From Mycolicibacterium septicum DSM 44393 (GTDB lineage: Bacteria; Actinomycetota; Actinomycetes; Mycobacteriales; Mycobacteriaceae), in NCBI RefSeq assembly GCF_000455325.1, contig NZ_HG322952.1:609800-673799 (forward strand): DNA of 64,000 nucleotides, in the 5' to 3' direction. The translations under genes were made by a program, and so were the position numbers. This document shows positions 36,153 to 45,524 of the stretch, one piece after another. The notes below the pieces were generated by a model. The model was not told the DNA's origin, ran no database searches, and worked only from the letters and a program-made list of their open reading frames with translations. Each line of letters opens with the position of its first letter. Positions within the stretch are counted from its first letter, which is position 1.

Positions 36153-37454
36153 GTGGAGCAGATTCATCCTGGCGGACGATCAGTCGCCGTCATCGGCAGC
36201 GGCGTCGCCGGCCTGACCGCTGCGCACGTCCTGTCGGCGCGCGACCGGGTCACTCTCCTGGAGTGTGACGACCGCTTCGGCGGACATGCTCATACCCAGC
36301 ATGTCGTCGAGGACGGCCGTACCGTCGCCCTCGACACCGCCTTCCTGGTGCACAACGACCGCACCTACCCGACGCTATGTCGATTGTTCGACGAGTTGGG
36401 AATCCGCACGCAGAACACCGACATGTCGATGTCGGTGCGCGACGACGCCATCGGGCTGGAGTACGCCGGTGCGCGCGGCCTCGGCGGCTTGTTCCCGGCC
36501 TGGTCAAACCTCACGCGGCCGCGTTATCTGCTGATGCTGGGCGAGATCACCCGATTCCACCGCCTGGCAACCCGGCTGCTGAACCGGCCGGCCGGCAGCG
36601 ACGAGGAGAGCCTGGGCGCGTTCGTCCGGCGCCACGGGTTCTCCCCGTACTTCGTCGACCGGTTCATGAGCCCACTGGTAGGGGCGGTCTGGTCGTGCCC
36701 GCCGGGTGAGGCGCTCGACTATCCGGCCCGCTACCTGTTCACCTTCCTTCAGCACCACGGCATGCTGTCGGTCTTCGGCTCCCCGACATGGCGCACGGTG
36801 CAGGGCGGGTCGGCCACCTACGTCGACGCAATCGTGTCCCGATTGCACGAGGCGGTCACCGGCGCCCACGTGCGATCCGTGCGGCGATGCCCCGATGGCG
36901 TTTCGGTCACCGTGGACGGCCGCGAGCCCCGGCAGTTCGACGCCGTCGTCATCGCCGCGCACCCCGGCGAGGCGCTGCTGATGCTGGCCGAACCCACCGT
37001 TGCCGAACGGTCCGTCCTCGGCGCCATCCCCTACCACCTCAACCAGGCGCAGCTGCACACCGACGAGTCCCTGCTGCCACGCCTACCGCGGGCGCGAGCA
37101 TCTTGGAACTATTTGATCGACCCCTTCAATCGCGCAGTCACCGTCACCTACGACATCACCCGGCTGATGCGGTTGAGCGGCCCCCGCCGCTACCTGGTCA
37201 CGCTCGGCGGGGCCGACCGGGTCGACCCCTCGGCCGTGCTGTCCGAGATGCTCTACAGCCATCCGGCCTACACAGCTGAATCTGTTGCCGCTCAACAGCT
37301 CCTGCCCTCTCTCAACGATGACCGGGTGGTGTTCGCCGGCGCCTATCACGGCTGGGGATTTCACGAGGACGGCGCCTTGTCAGGGTGGCGGGCCGCCCAG
37401 CGGCTGGGAGCCCGATGGGCCGGCCTCTCGGCACCGGAGCCGCTGGCATGCTGA
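36153..37454 (+). CDS. FAD-dependent amine-oxidase-like reductase of the sigK/ufaA1 operon
   Basis: A 433-residue flavoprotein. The dinucleotide-binding motif VIGSGVAGL is at about residues 13-21, with the usual acidic residue after LLECDDRFGGHAH. The C-terminal FAD contact is AGAYHGWGFHEDGALSG. In this operon type it is the Rv0449c homologue. It probably works with the UfaA1 methyltransferase in modifying unsaturated acyl chains, for example as a reductase or desaturase; that is inference. It overlaps the DUF1365 gene by 7 bp. Confidence 0.9.
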   Translation: MEQIHPGGRSVAVIGSGVAGLTAAHVLSARDRVTLLECDDRFGGHAHTQHVVEDGRTVALDTAFLVHNDRTYPTLCRLFDELGIRTQNTDMSMSVRDDAIGLEYAGARGLGGLFPAWSNLTRPRYLLMLGEITRFHRLATRLLNRPAGSDEESLGAFVRRHGFSPYFVDRFMSPLVGAVWSCPPGEALDYPARYLFTFLQHHGMLSVFGSPTWRTVQGGSATYVDAIVSRLHEAVTGAHVRSVRRCPDGVSVTVDGREPRQFDAVVIAAHPGEALLMLAEPTVAERSVLGAIPYHLNQAQLHTDESLLPRLPRARASWNYLIDPFNRAVTVTYDITRLMRLSGPRRYLVTLGGADRVDPSAVLSEMLYSHPAYTAESVAAQQLLPSLNDDRVVFAGAYHGWGFHEDGALSGWRAAQRLGARWAGLSAPEPLAC

Positions 37455-38185
37455 CTCCCGCCATCTACCGGACCCGGATAACCCATGTCCGCCAGGCCCC
37501 GGTACGTCATCGTTTCACCTACCGCGGGTACAGCTGGTACATCGATCTGGACCGGATGCCGCGCCTACCCCGCTGGCTGGGTCCGTTCGCCCGGTTCGAG
37601 GTCGGCGACCACTTCGACGGAACACCGAAAGACTCACTGCGTCAACGCGTTGACGCGTTTCTGCGGTCGCACGATGTGGACCTCGAGGGCGGCAGCGTGA
37701 CCGCACTCCTGCAGGCAAGGGTGCTGGGATATGTGTTCAACCCGTTGAGCCTGTACTGGTGCCACGATGCCGGCGGCACGTTGCGCTTCGTGGTGGCCGA
37801 GGTGCACAACACCTACGGCCGGCGTCACGCCTATCTGCTGCCCGCCGACGGTTGCCCCCGGGTGACCAAGCGGATGTACGTCTCACCGTTCAATGCCGTC
37901 GAAGGGCACTACCGGGTCCGTGCTCCCGAACCCGCCGAGCACGTGGACGTGACGATTTCCCTTCACCGCCAAGGCCACCCGGCCTTTGTCGCCACGTTGC
38001 GGGGTGACCGCAGGGTGGCGAGCACAGCGGAGATCATGCGCCTTCAACTGGCCGCGCCGCTGGCCCCGCTGGCAGGGGCCCTCGCCATCCGCTTCGAGGG
38101 GATCAAGTTGTGGCTGCGCCGGGTTCCCGTGATACCCCGGCCCGCCGACGAATCCACCACCACCGACCGAGGAAGGACCCTGTGA
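37448..38185 (+). CDS. DUF1365 family protein
   Basis: A 245-residue protein starting at ATG 37448, inside the end of the FAD gene. It opens with IYRTRITHVRQAPVRHRFTYR, the DUF1365 start, and holds the conserved YVFNPLSLYWC and MYVSPF motifs. Function is unknown, but the family nearly always sits between an FAD amine-oxidase-like protein and a cyclopropane-fatty-acid synthase-like methyltransferase, as here. It overlaps ufaA1 by 4 bp, which indicates translational coupling. Confidence 0.92.
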   Translation: MLTPAIYRTRITHVRQAPVRHRFTYRGYSWYIDLDRMPRLPRWLGPFARFEVGDHFDGTPKDSLRQRVDAFLRSHDVDLEGGSVTALLQARVLGYVFNPLSLYWCHDAGGTLRFVVAEVHNTYGRRHAYLLPADGCPRVTKRMYVSPFNAVEGHYRVRAPEPAEHVDVTISLHRQGHPAFVATLRGDRRVASTAEIMRLQLAAPLAPLAGALAIRFEGIKLWLRRVPVIPRPADESTTTDRGRTL

Positions 38186-39450
38186 GCATCGAGACCGAGA
38201 CGCGCTCCGGCATCGACCCGACCCGCTGGCCCGACGTGGCGCGGCCGCCGGGCGGACCGGCCGCCGTCATCGCCGGCGCCGCGGCCGGACGGCTGCTGAA
38301 GCGGGCCGCTTCCACGTTGCCGGTGCGGCTGGCACTGCCCGGCGGAACCGTCATCGGGGCGGCCGACCCGACGTTGCCCACCATGGTCATCGACCGGCCG
38401 GACGCTCTCACCCGCAGGATCGGGCGGTACGGCCTGATCGGGTTCGGTGAGTCGTACATGGCCGGTGAGTGGCATTCGACCGATCTAGTCGGATTGCTCA
38501 CCGAGTTCGGAAGATCGATGGGTGATCTGATTCCGGCTGCACTACAACGATTCCGGAGCGTCACCCTGCCGCGGTCACCACGTTCCCAGCACAACGAGCC
38601 CGCACAGGCCCGGCGGAACGTCTCGGCCCACTACGACCTGTCGAACGAGCTCTTCGCGGAGTTCCTCGACGAGACGATGACATACTCCAGTGCACTGTTC
38701 GAGCACCTGCCTGCCACTCCGGCCGTACTGGCAGATGCCCAGCGCCGCAAGATCGACCGACTGCTGGACGCGGCGGGTGTCGGGCCGGGCAGCCGGATAT
38801 TGGAGATCGGGACCGGCTGGGGCGAGCTCTGTATCCGTGCCGCCGCACGCGGCGCGCAGGTCCGGTCGATCACCCTGTCGTCCGAGCAGCAGCGGCTGGC
38901 CCGGCACCGGGTGGCGGCCGCGGGCCTGACCGACCGCGTCGACATCGACCTGCGCGACTACCGCGATGTCGACGGCTGCTACGACGCCGTGCTGTCCGTC
39001 GAGATGATCGAGGCGGTCGGATATCGATTCTGGCCCAAATACTTTCAAGCCCTCGACCGCCTGGTTCTCCCGGGCGGCCGGATCGCGATCCAGGCGATCA
39101 CGATGCCGCACGACCGCATGCTGGCCACCCGCGACACCTACACCTGGATACAGAAGTACATCTTCCCGGGCGGGCTGCTGCCCTCGACCGAGGCGATCAT
39201 CGGCCTGACCGAACGCGGCACCCGGCTGCGGACGGTCGACATGATGTCGCTGCGTCCGCACTACGCCGAGACCCTCCGGCTGTGGCGGGAGAGCTTCCTC
39301 GCGCGCCGCGACGCGCTTACATCACAAGGATTCGACGATGTGTTCCAGCGGATGTGGGAGCTGTACCTGGCCTACTCCGAGGCGGGATTCGCCGCCGGCT
39401 ATCTCGACGTCTACCAGTGGACCTTCGCACCGACGGGAGGACACCGGTGA
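38182..39450 (+). CDS. ufaA1: Cyclopropane-fatty-acid synthase family methyltransferase
   Basis: A 422-residue SAM-dependent methyltransferase starting at GTG 38182 in a GTGA overlap. The nucleotide-binding motif is LEIGTGWGE at about 207-215. The CFA-family motif YDLSNELFAEFLDETMTYS precedes it, and the VEMIEAVGYRFWPKYF segment carries the conserved Glu. It adds a methylene or methyl group to a double bond in a phospholipid acyl chain. The M. tuberculosis homologue Rv0447c has been proposed to make tuberculostearate; whether this one does is not shown. Confidence 0.93.
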   Translation: MSIETETRSGIDPTRWPDVARPPGGPAAVIAGAAAGRLLKRAASTLPVRLALPGGTVIGAADPTLPTMVIDRPDALTRRIGRYGLIGFGESYMAGEWHSTDLVGLLTEFGRSMGDLIPAALQRFRSVTLPRSPRSQHNEPAQARRNVSAHYDLSNELFAEFLDETMTYSSALFEHLPATPAVLADAQRRKIDRLLDAAGVGPGSRILEIGTGWGELCIRAAARGAQVRSITLSSEQQRLARHRVAAAGLTDRVDIDLRDYRDVDGCYDAVLSVEMIEAVGYRFWPKYFQALDRLVLPGGRIAIQAITMPHDRMLATRDTYTWIQKYIFPGGLLPSTEAIIGLTERGTRLRTVDMMSLRPHYAETLRLWRESFLARRDALTSQGFDDVFQRMWELYLAYSEAGFAAGYLDVYQWTFAPTGGHR

Positions 39451-40226
39451 ACCTGCTCGTGATCGCCACGGTTTCGCTGGCCGCGCTGGCCGTCGTGCAC
39501 GGATCCGCCTTTCTGATCGGCCGAAAACTCGCTCGGTACAACGTGGTCGACGTGGCCTGGGGTGTCGGTTTCATCGTGGTCGCCGCGATCAGCGCTGTCC
39601 TGGGCACCGGCGATCCCTTCCGACGCATCCTGATCCTGGGCCTGGTCGGGCTCTGGGCGGGCCGGTTGTCCTGGCACATGGTGCTCAAATCAGCAGGAAA
39701 AGGTGAGGATCCGCGCTACCGGCAGCTGCTCGGCGGCGACTTCTCGGCCGGCCACGTGCTGCGCAAGATCTTCGTGATCCAGGCGGCCGCAACGTGGTTC
39801 GTGTCGCTGCCGGTGCAGCTGTCGGCCACCCTCGGACCGACGCCCACGGCCCTGTGGCCGGTTCTGATTGCCGGCGTGACGATCTGGGCCGTCGGGCTGG
39901 CCTTCGAGGCCATCGGCGACCACCAGCTGCGCCGGTTCAAATCCGATCCGGCCAACAAGGGCGCGATCATGGACCGCGGCCTGTGGGCCTGGACGCGCCA
40001 TCCCAACTATTTCGGGGACAGCTGCGTGTGGTGGGGGCTGTGGCTGGTGAGCATCTGCGGCTGGATATCGCTGGTGACAGTGCTGTCCCCGGTGCTGATG
40101 ACGTACTTCCTCGTGTATGCGACCGGTGCGCGCCTCGCCGAGAAACACATGGCCGGACGACCTGGATTCGCTGAGTACTGTTCGCGCACTTCATTTTTCA
40201 TTCCCGCCCCGCCGAGATCCGGATAA
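39447..40226 (+). CDS. DUF1295 membrane protein (steroid-5-alpha-reductase-like)
   Basis: A 259-residue membrane protein whose GTG at 39447 overlaps the ufaA1 stop. Six or seven hydrophobic helices are seen. The C-terminal signature GLWAWTRHPNYFGD, followed by YFLVYATGARLAEKH, is shared with DUF1295 and steroid 5-alpha-reductase-like enzymes, which reduce a conjugated double bond with NADPH. It may therefore reduce the intermediate made by UfaA1; this is inference from fold and operon position. sigK starts 9 bp later. Confidence 0.9.
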   Translation: MNLLVIATVSLAALAVVHGSAFLIGRKLARYNVVDVAWGVGFIVVAAISAVLGTGDPFRRILILGLVGLWAGRLSWHMVLKSAGKGEDPRYRQLLGGDFSAGHVLRKIFVIQAAATWFVSLPVQLSATLGPTPTALWPVLIAGVTIWAVGLAFEAIGDHQLRRFKSDPANKGAIMDRGLWAWTRHPNYFGDSCVWWGLWLVSICGWISLVTVLSPVLMTYFLVYATGARLAEKHMAGRPGFAEYCSRTSFFIPAPPRSG

Positions 40227-40234
40227 GCAGGACG

Positions 40235-40810
40235 ATGCCGGCCCCGGTGGCTAGGCTGATGCGGGTGACCGCCGAACTCGACGCGTTGCTACACCGCGTG
40301 GCCCGACAGGACGTCGACGCCTTCGCCGCGCTGTACGACCAGACGAGGTCCAGGGTGTTCGGCCTGGTCACGCGGGTTCTTCGGGATCCGGGATACAGCG
40401 AGGAAACGACCCAGGACATCTACCTTCAGGTGTGGCATGCCGCGGGCACCTACAACCCTGCCGCCGGTTCCCCGATGGCGTGGCTGATGACGCTGGCACA
40501 CCGGCGCGCGGTGGACCGGGTGCGCGCCGAACAGGCCGCCAGCCGGCGTGAGTCCCGCTACGGCGCGAGCAACGTGGAGCCGCCCGTCGACCACGTCGCC
40601 GACTCGGTGATCACCCGAGACGAGCAGCGCAGGGTGGCCGACTGCCTGTCCTCGCTGACCGAGGACCAGCGCGAGTGCATCCACCTCGCCTACTACGACG
40701 GGCTGACCTACAGCCAGGTGTCCCAACGGCTGACAGCCAATCTCGCCACCATCAAATCCCGGATGCGTGACGCGATCCGCGGCCTCCGCAACTGCCTGGG
40801 GGCGGCATGA
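40235..40810 (+). CDS. sigK: ECF RNA polymerase sigma factor SigK
   Basis: A 191-residue ECF sigma factor. Region 2 is seen in AFAALYDQTRSRVFGLV and YSEETTQDIYLQVW. Region 4 is seen in LTEDQRECIHLAYYDGLTYSQVSQRL and ATIKSRMRDAIRGLRNC. It closely resembles the M. tuberculosis SigK sequence as I recall it, which drives mpt70/mpt83 and its own operon. ATG 40259 is an alternative start and matches the M. tuberculosis N-terminus better. It overlaps rskA by 4 bp and is controlled by RskA at the membrane. Confidence 0.96.
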   Translation: MPAPVARLMRVTAELDALLHRVARQDVDAFAALYDQTRSRVFGLVTRVLRDPGYSEETTQDIYLQVWHAAGTYNPAAGSPMAWLMTLAHRRAVDRVRAEQAASRRESRYGASNVEPPVDHVADSVITRDEQRRVADCLSSLTEDQRECIHLAYYDGLTYSQVSQRLTANLATIKSRMRDAIRGLRNCLGAA

Positions 40811-41511
40811 CCGAGCCGACGGACCCCGAGCTGACGACGCTGGCCACCCCGTACGCACTGCACGCGGTATCGGACGCCGAGCGCACCGAAATCGAACAGC
40901 GCCTCGTGGCGGCACCGCCGGAGGTCGCCGCGCAGTTCGCGAACGAGGTACGGGACGTGCGCGAGACCATGGCCACCGTGGCGGCGGGCACCGCACTGGA
41001 GCCGCCCGCAGAACTGCGGGACCGGTTGCTCGCAGCGGTGTCGGCGGGTGTACTGCGCCCCACCCGGCACCGGTGGCGCACCGCTGCACTGGCGGCCGCG
41101 GCTGCCATCGTGGTCGCCGTCGCGGGCATCGGTATCGGCATCGCGATGCGGCCGGCCCCGACACCGTCGGCCGCCGAACAGATCTTCGCCGCCCCTGACG
41201 TGCGGACCGTGTCCGGCGCGATTCCCACCGGCGGCACCGCGACCGTGGTGTTCTCCCGCGAACGCGGCGCCGGCGTGCTGGTGATGAACGGGGTCACGCC
41301 GCCGGAAGCCGGCACGGTCTATCAGATGTGGCTGCTGCGCGAGGGCGGGCCGGAATCGGCGGGCACCATGGACTCGGCGGCCGTCGCTCCGTCGACCACG
41401 GCAGTGCTACCGAACCTGGGTGACGCTTCGGCATTGGCTTTCACCGTGGAGCCGGGCGGTGGTTCGACGGCACCTACCACGCCGATCTTCGCCGAGCTGC
41501 CGCTGCAGTGA
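40807..41511 (+). CDS. rskA: Anti-sigma-K factor RskA
   Basis: A 234-residue, single-pass membrane protein. Its cytosolic N-terminal domain (about 1-85, with TTLATPYALHAVSDAERTEIE) binds SigK. One helix spans about 92-114. The extracytoplasmic C-terminal domain carries VTPPEAGTVYQMWLL, a conserved RskA motif. RskA is degraded by regulated intramembrane proteolysis to release SigK. The coupled ATGA overlap with sigK keeps the two proteins in balance. The operon ends here. Confidence 0.95.
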   Translation: MTEPTDPELTTLATPYALHAVSDAERTEIEQRLVAAPPEVAAQFANEVRDVRETMATVAAGTALEPPAELRDRLLAAVSAGVLRPTRHRWRTAALAAAAAIVVAVAGIGIGIAMRPAPTPSAAEQIFAAPDVRTVSGAIPTGGTATVVFSRERGAGVLVMNGVTPPEAGTVYQMWLLREGGPESAGTMDSAAVAPSTTAVLPNLGDASALAFTVEPGGGSTAPTTPIFAELPLQ

Positions 41512-41593
41512 CGTGACGTGCATGGGGTGGGCGAAACCGGGGTACTGCTGAGACGACCGCGAGAATTGGCCATACGGAAGTAGGTGACACGAG

Positions 41594-42479
41594 ATGTCAC
41601 AGAACGCGGACAAGCTCAGCAAGGCGCCCACCCCCGATCAGGCCGAGGACAACGCCTTCTTCCCGTCGCCCTACTCGTTGAGTCAGTACACCTCCCCCAA
41701 GACCGACTTTCGCCGGCGTCGAACGTAAGGGCGCCTACACCGAGGGCCGGTGGAAGGTGCTGATGATCGCCGCCGAAGAGCGATACCTGCTCTGCCAGAA
41801 CGGAAAGATGTTCTCCACCGGCAACCATCCGGTGGAGATGCTGCTGCCGCTGCATCATCTGATGGAGACCGGGTTCGACGTCGACGTCGCGACCATCTCC
41901 GGGTACCCGGCCAAGCTGGAGTTGTGGGCCATGCCCCACGAGGACCAGGCCGTGGCCTCGACCTATGAGGCCCTCAAACCCAAGCTCAAGCAACCGCACA
42001 AGCTGTCCGACGTGGTCGCGGAACTCAAGCCGGGCTCCGATTACCTCGCGGTCTTCATTCCCGGCGGCCACGGCGCCGTCGTCGGGCTGCCCGGCAGTGA
42101 AGCGGTGGGCCAGACACTGAACTGGGCCCTGGACCACGGCCGGTTCATCGTCACCCTCTGTCACGGTCCGGCGGCGCTGCTGGCCGCCGGCCTCGGCAGG
42201 GCGCAGTCACCTTTGGCCGGATATTCGGTGTGCGTGTTCCCCGACTCGCTCGACGAGGGGCCGAACATCGACATCGGCTATCTGCCCGGCCGCATGCAGT
42301 GGCTCGTCGCCGACCTGCTGGCCAAGCAGGGACTCACCATCGTCAACGACAAGATGGCCGGCACCGTGCATCAAGACCGCAGGCTGCTCACGGGCGACAG
42401 CCCGCTGGCGTCCGACGCGCTGGGCAAGCTGGCCGTCAACTGCCTGCTCGATGCGCTCGGGTTGGAGCGACAGCCCTGA
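41594..42479 (+). pseudogene. hchA: Hsp31-type DJ-1 family protein, broken by a one-base frameshift
   Basis: Hsp31/HchA is a glutamine-amidotransferase-fold chaperone and protein deglycase. The ATG at 41594 opens MSQNADKLS..EDNAFFPSPYSLSQY, matching the E. coli Hsp31 start, but the frame stops at TAA 41726. The rest continues in the next frame as GVERKGAYTEG...VLMIAAEERYLLCQNGK to the end, with the nucleophile cysteine in VTLCHGPAA. One extra T in TTT at 41708-41710 accounts for the shift. It may be a true mutation or a homopolymer sequencing error. Without the shift the protein would be about 294 residues. Confidence 0.85.
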
Positions 42480-42491
42480 TCCGCGGCGGCC

Positions 42492-43001
42492 TCAGACCCC
42501 TGCCTGCCCGTCGATGCGTTCCCGGATCAGATCCGCATGCCCGCAGTGGCGGGCGTACTCGGCGATCATGTGCGTATAGATCCAGCGCAAGCTGACCTCG
42601 CCGCCCATGAAGGGCGCGGTGTCATCGAGGCCGCGCGCCGCGGCGTTGATACGCGCCTGCTCGACCTCGCCCTGCCAGATTTGCGTGGCGACGGCGAATG
42701 ACCACTCGGCGGACACCTCGAAACCACCATCGTGTCCGTCGGGATCCCGCTGCCCGAAGATCGCCGGTGCGGCCTCACCGGTGAGCACTCTGCGGAACCA
42801 GTTCCGCTCCACCTCCGCCGCGTGCTGCACCAGACCCTGCAGGCTCAGCCCGGACGGCGGCACCGATGCCGAGCGCAGCTGTTCGCCGTCCAGTCCTTCA
42901 CATTTGATCGCCAACGTGGCGCGATAGAAGTCCAGCCAGCTCTCCAGCGTCGTGCGCTCATCGGCATTCATCGGCGGTATCGGCCGCTGCATCGACGTCA
43001 T
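42492..43001 (-). CDS. DinB/DUF664 family protein
   Basis: A 169-residue protein taken from ATG 43001 (MTSMQRPIPPMNADE); ATG 43019 is also possible. It has the four-helix DinB layout with a metal-ligand-type histidine in LVQHAAEVERNWF and histidines in THMIAEYARHCGHADLIRE, the DUF664 signature. Relatives include bacillithiol/mycothiol-dependent transferases and maleylpyruvate isomerase, so a mycothiol-linked reaction is plausible but unproven. It is convergent with hchA, with 12 bp between stops. Confidence 0.85.
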   Translation of the reverse strand: MTSMQRPIPPMNADERTTLESWLDFYRATLAIKCEGLDGEQLRSASVPPSGLSLQGLVQHAAEVERNWFRRVLTGEAAPAIFGQRDPDGHDGGFEVSAEWSFAVATQIWQGEVEQARINAAARGLDDTAPFMGGEVSLRWIYTHMIAEYARHCGHADLIRERIDGQAGV

Positions 43002-43283
43002 GGTCTGTGATGCTGCCATCGCGCAAGACACCGGGACGGACCGACCGCGGTGGAGGGCTCGGGGCGGCCTGACGAACGCTTCCTGTGCTGACCTTTGCGC
43101 AAGCTGTGTGTTGATGAGAATTCCGCGAGGAAGCCGATCCGTGTGGCGGCACCGCACGACATTTAGTTATGCTTAATATTGCGTAGGCATACAATCGAGT
43201 CCACGCGCACCAGCACCTGAACATCTGGCATCACGCGGTCGGGAGTGATGTGACCAGACCCGGTCATCATCGAGGAGATCGGC

Positions 43284-45371
43284 ATGACTGCCCTCAGCCC
43301 CCCGCCCGTCGACTTGAGGTCCTTGCGGCCCGCCGAGCCTGCGCCCCGGCGACGCAGGTTCATCCCCCGGTCGCGCCGAGGCAAAACGGCCGTCGCCGGC
43401 GGATTGGCCGTGCTACTCGTCGCCGGATTGCTCGGCGCGTCTTACACGACCTCGCCGGGAGGCACCTTGTGGGGCGTGCAGAAGGCGATCTTCCCCGAGC
43501 ACGCGCAAGACGTCGCGCTGACCGCCGTCGTCGACGACCTGAAACGGGCGCAGGACATCCTGGGCGGCGGACAGCAGCCCACAGCCGATCAGCTGACGGA
43601 CGCCCGCACAGCACTGAATCAGGCCAAGCAGGGCCTGGACTACGTATCACCATCGCAGCAGCGCACCAGCCTGCAGAACCTCTATCTGCAACTGACACAA
43701 CAACTTCTGCAGTACACACCCGATTCGGTGCAACAACTGGCGGCACTGCCCGCACCGGCTGCGCCACCGCAGGTGCCCGACGCGACGCTGATGAGCGCGT
43801 CCGCACCGACCTGGGGGTACGCGGGCACGGGTGACGACTTCATCCCACCGCCGCCCGATGTTCCGGTCGAGCCCGCCGCAGGCTGGCCCCAGCCCGCGGA
43901 TCCGCCGTTGACTCCGAACCTCGGGTACCTGGGTTACTACGACCCGTCCTGGGGACAGTTGTACGGCTACAACCCCACTGGCTGGTACAACTACGACCTC
44001 GGCGGTTACAACCAGTACGGCTACGATTTCGTCGGCTACGACCGGTGGGGCTACGACCGGTGGGGGTACGACCGGTGGGGGTACGACCACTGGGGCTACA
44101 ACTGGGGCGGCTACAACTGGGCCGGTTACGACCGCGACGGCTGGGACCGCAACGGCTGCAACGAATGGGGCCAGCGCCGCGGCTACCCCGGTGACCCGCG
44201 CAGGCAGGACTGGTACGACCACCACCACCCGTACAAGCAGTACTACCAGTGGAAGTTCCAGAACCACGATCCGGTGTACCGCCGCGCTCAATGGAACCGG
44301 GCCCACGGGTTCAACCCGGACAGGTACCAGAACTGGAACATGAACCGGGATTGGCACAATCCGCGCAACCGCGACTGGGCACGGCCTGCCACCCCCGATC
44401 CGGTCGTGAAGGTGAACATCCACATCTCGTCTCCGGTGGTGAACCTGAATGCCTCACTGGCGCAGTTCATCTCCAACGACAAGGCGACGCGCAGCTCCAG
44501 GGAGCTGATGAAGAATCTCGCGGACAAATCCACCCGCGACTTCACCAAGGAGCTCGACCCTCGGCCCACGATCCTCACCGGGCCACCGTCGGCATCGGCC
44601 CTGAAGGACCGCCCCGAACCACCCACGGCAAACCACGAAAAATCGTTTGCACCACCGGCATTGACGGCGCCCGCGCCGGCGACGGTGCCGTCGAAGGTGT
44701 CACCCGAGTTTTCCGCTCCCAAAGTTCCACCGGCGCCCGCCTACACACCGCCGGTGACCGACAAACCGCGGGAGAAGCCAGAGTCCGTACCGGACAACAC
44801 GGCGCCGAAAACGGACCCGGATCGTTCTGCCGGGCAGATGCCGACTCCCCCGAAAGCGGACGCGCCAGACCGTGATGGGGCCCCGCCGGCCGAGCGGAGA
44901 CCGGAGGCCCCGTCCGACCCTGAGGTCGCGCCATCGGCCGAACCGAAACCCGAACCGAAAACGGAGCGCCCATCCGACCCCGCGGTGGCGCCGCCCCGCG
45001 AAGGCTCGGAACCCCACCGGGACAATCCCGTTCGTGAGGCGCCGACACCAGCAGCGCCTGCACCGGATGCGCCGGTCCAGGAGGCCCCGACACGGGAAGA
45101 TCCGCCGCGACAGCGTTCCGCACCGGAACCACCGGCACAGGCTCCAGCTCCCGAGGCCCCGGTGCGACAGGCGCCCGTCCAGCAAGCGCCTGTCCGAGAG
45201 GCACCTCCGGCACAGGAGGCGCCTGCTCGGCAGAAGCCCGAGCGACAAGCGCCGCCCGAACGGCAGGCACCGCCCGAACGCCAGGCCCCGCGATCTGATC
45301 AGGGCCCACGTCAGGCGCCCGAGCAGCCCCGGTCAAAGGGACCAAAGTGTTCTTCAATTCCGATGTGCTGA
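43284..45371 (+). CDS. Large membrane-anchored protein with GYDRW repeats and Pro-rich tail
   Basis: A 695-residue protein of unknown function. A basic N-terminus is followed by one membrane helix (about 35-53), leaving the rest outside. Residues 57-140 (GGTLWGVQKAIFPEHAQ, KRAQDILGG) resemble the DUF5667/RsdA-type extracytoplasmic domain. Then come a Tyr/Gly/Trp/Asp region with eleven 5-residue units (241-295), a basic aromatic stretch, a short VKVNIHISSPVVNLNASL segment (about 373-390), and about 250 residues rich in Pro, Ala, Glu and Arg with QAPxR/PERQAP repeats. It ends in CSSIPMC. AT-rich promoter-like sequence precedes it. Confidence 0.8.
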   Translation: MTALSPPPVDLRSLRPAEPAPRRRRFIPRSRRGKTAVAGGLAVLLVAGLLGASYTTSPGGTLWGVQKAIFPEHAQDVALTAVVDDLKRAQDILGGGQQPTADQLTDARTALNQAKQGLDYVSPSQQRTSLQNLYLQLTQQLLQYTPDSVQQLAALPAPAAPPQVPDATLMSASAPTWGYAGTGDDFIPPPPDVPVEPAAGWPQPADPPLTPNLGYLGYYDPSWGQLYGYNPTGWYNYDLGGYNQYGYDFVGYDRWGYDRWGYDRWGYDHWGYNWGGYNWAGYDRDGWDRNGCNEWGQRRGYPGDPRRQDWYDHHHPYKQYYQWKFQNHDPVYRRAQWNRAHGFNPDRYQNWNMNRDWHNPRNRDWARPATPDPVVKVNIHISSPVVNLNASLAQFISNDKATRSSRELMKNLADKSTRDFTKELDPRPTILTGPPSASALKDRPEPPTANHEKSFAPPALTAPAPATVPSKVSPEFSAPKVPPAPAYTPPVTDKPREKPESVPDNTAPKTDPDRSAGQMPTPPKADAPDRDGAPPAERRPEAPSDPEVAPSAEPKPEPKTERPSDPAVAPPREGSEPHRDNPVREAPTPAAPAPDAPVQEAPTREDPPRQRSAPEPPAQAPAPEAPVRQAPVQQAPVREAPPAQEAPARQKPERQAPPERQAPPERQAPRSDQGPRQAPEQPRSKGPKCSSIPMC
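44004..44168 (+). repeat. Eleven tandem 15-bp units encoding GY(D/N)xx
   Basis: Units read GYNQY, GYDFV, GYDRW three times, GYDHW, GYNWG, GYNWA, GYDRD, GWDRN and GCNEW. The middle copies are nearly identical at the DNA level, so slippage could change the copy number. Confidence 0.9.
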
Positions 45372-45524
45372 ACACCGGCGGCCCGCTTCGAGCCTGAACC
45401 CCACATCACCGCACCCGCGATGACGGTATTGCGGTGACGGCGGCGCATGCGTTGCACTTGAGCCAAAGAGTTCAGGCGACGACGTGGTGGCGGATTCGGT
45501 CATCCAATCGAGGAGGCAGACGTA

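Noticed and set aside
43150..43210. Insertion-sequence end in the AT-rich patch before the repeat protein
   Set aside because: No inverted-repeat pair or transposase; it is more likely a promoter region.
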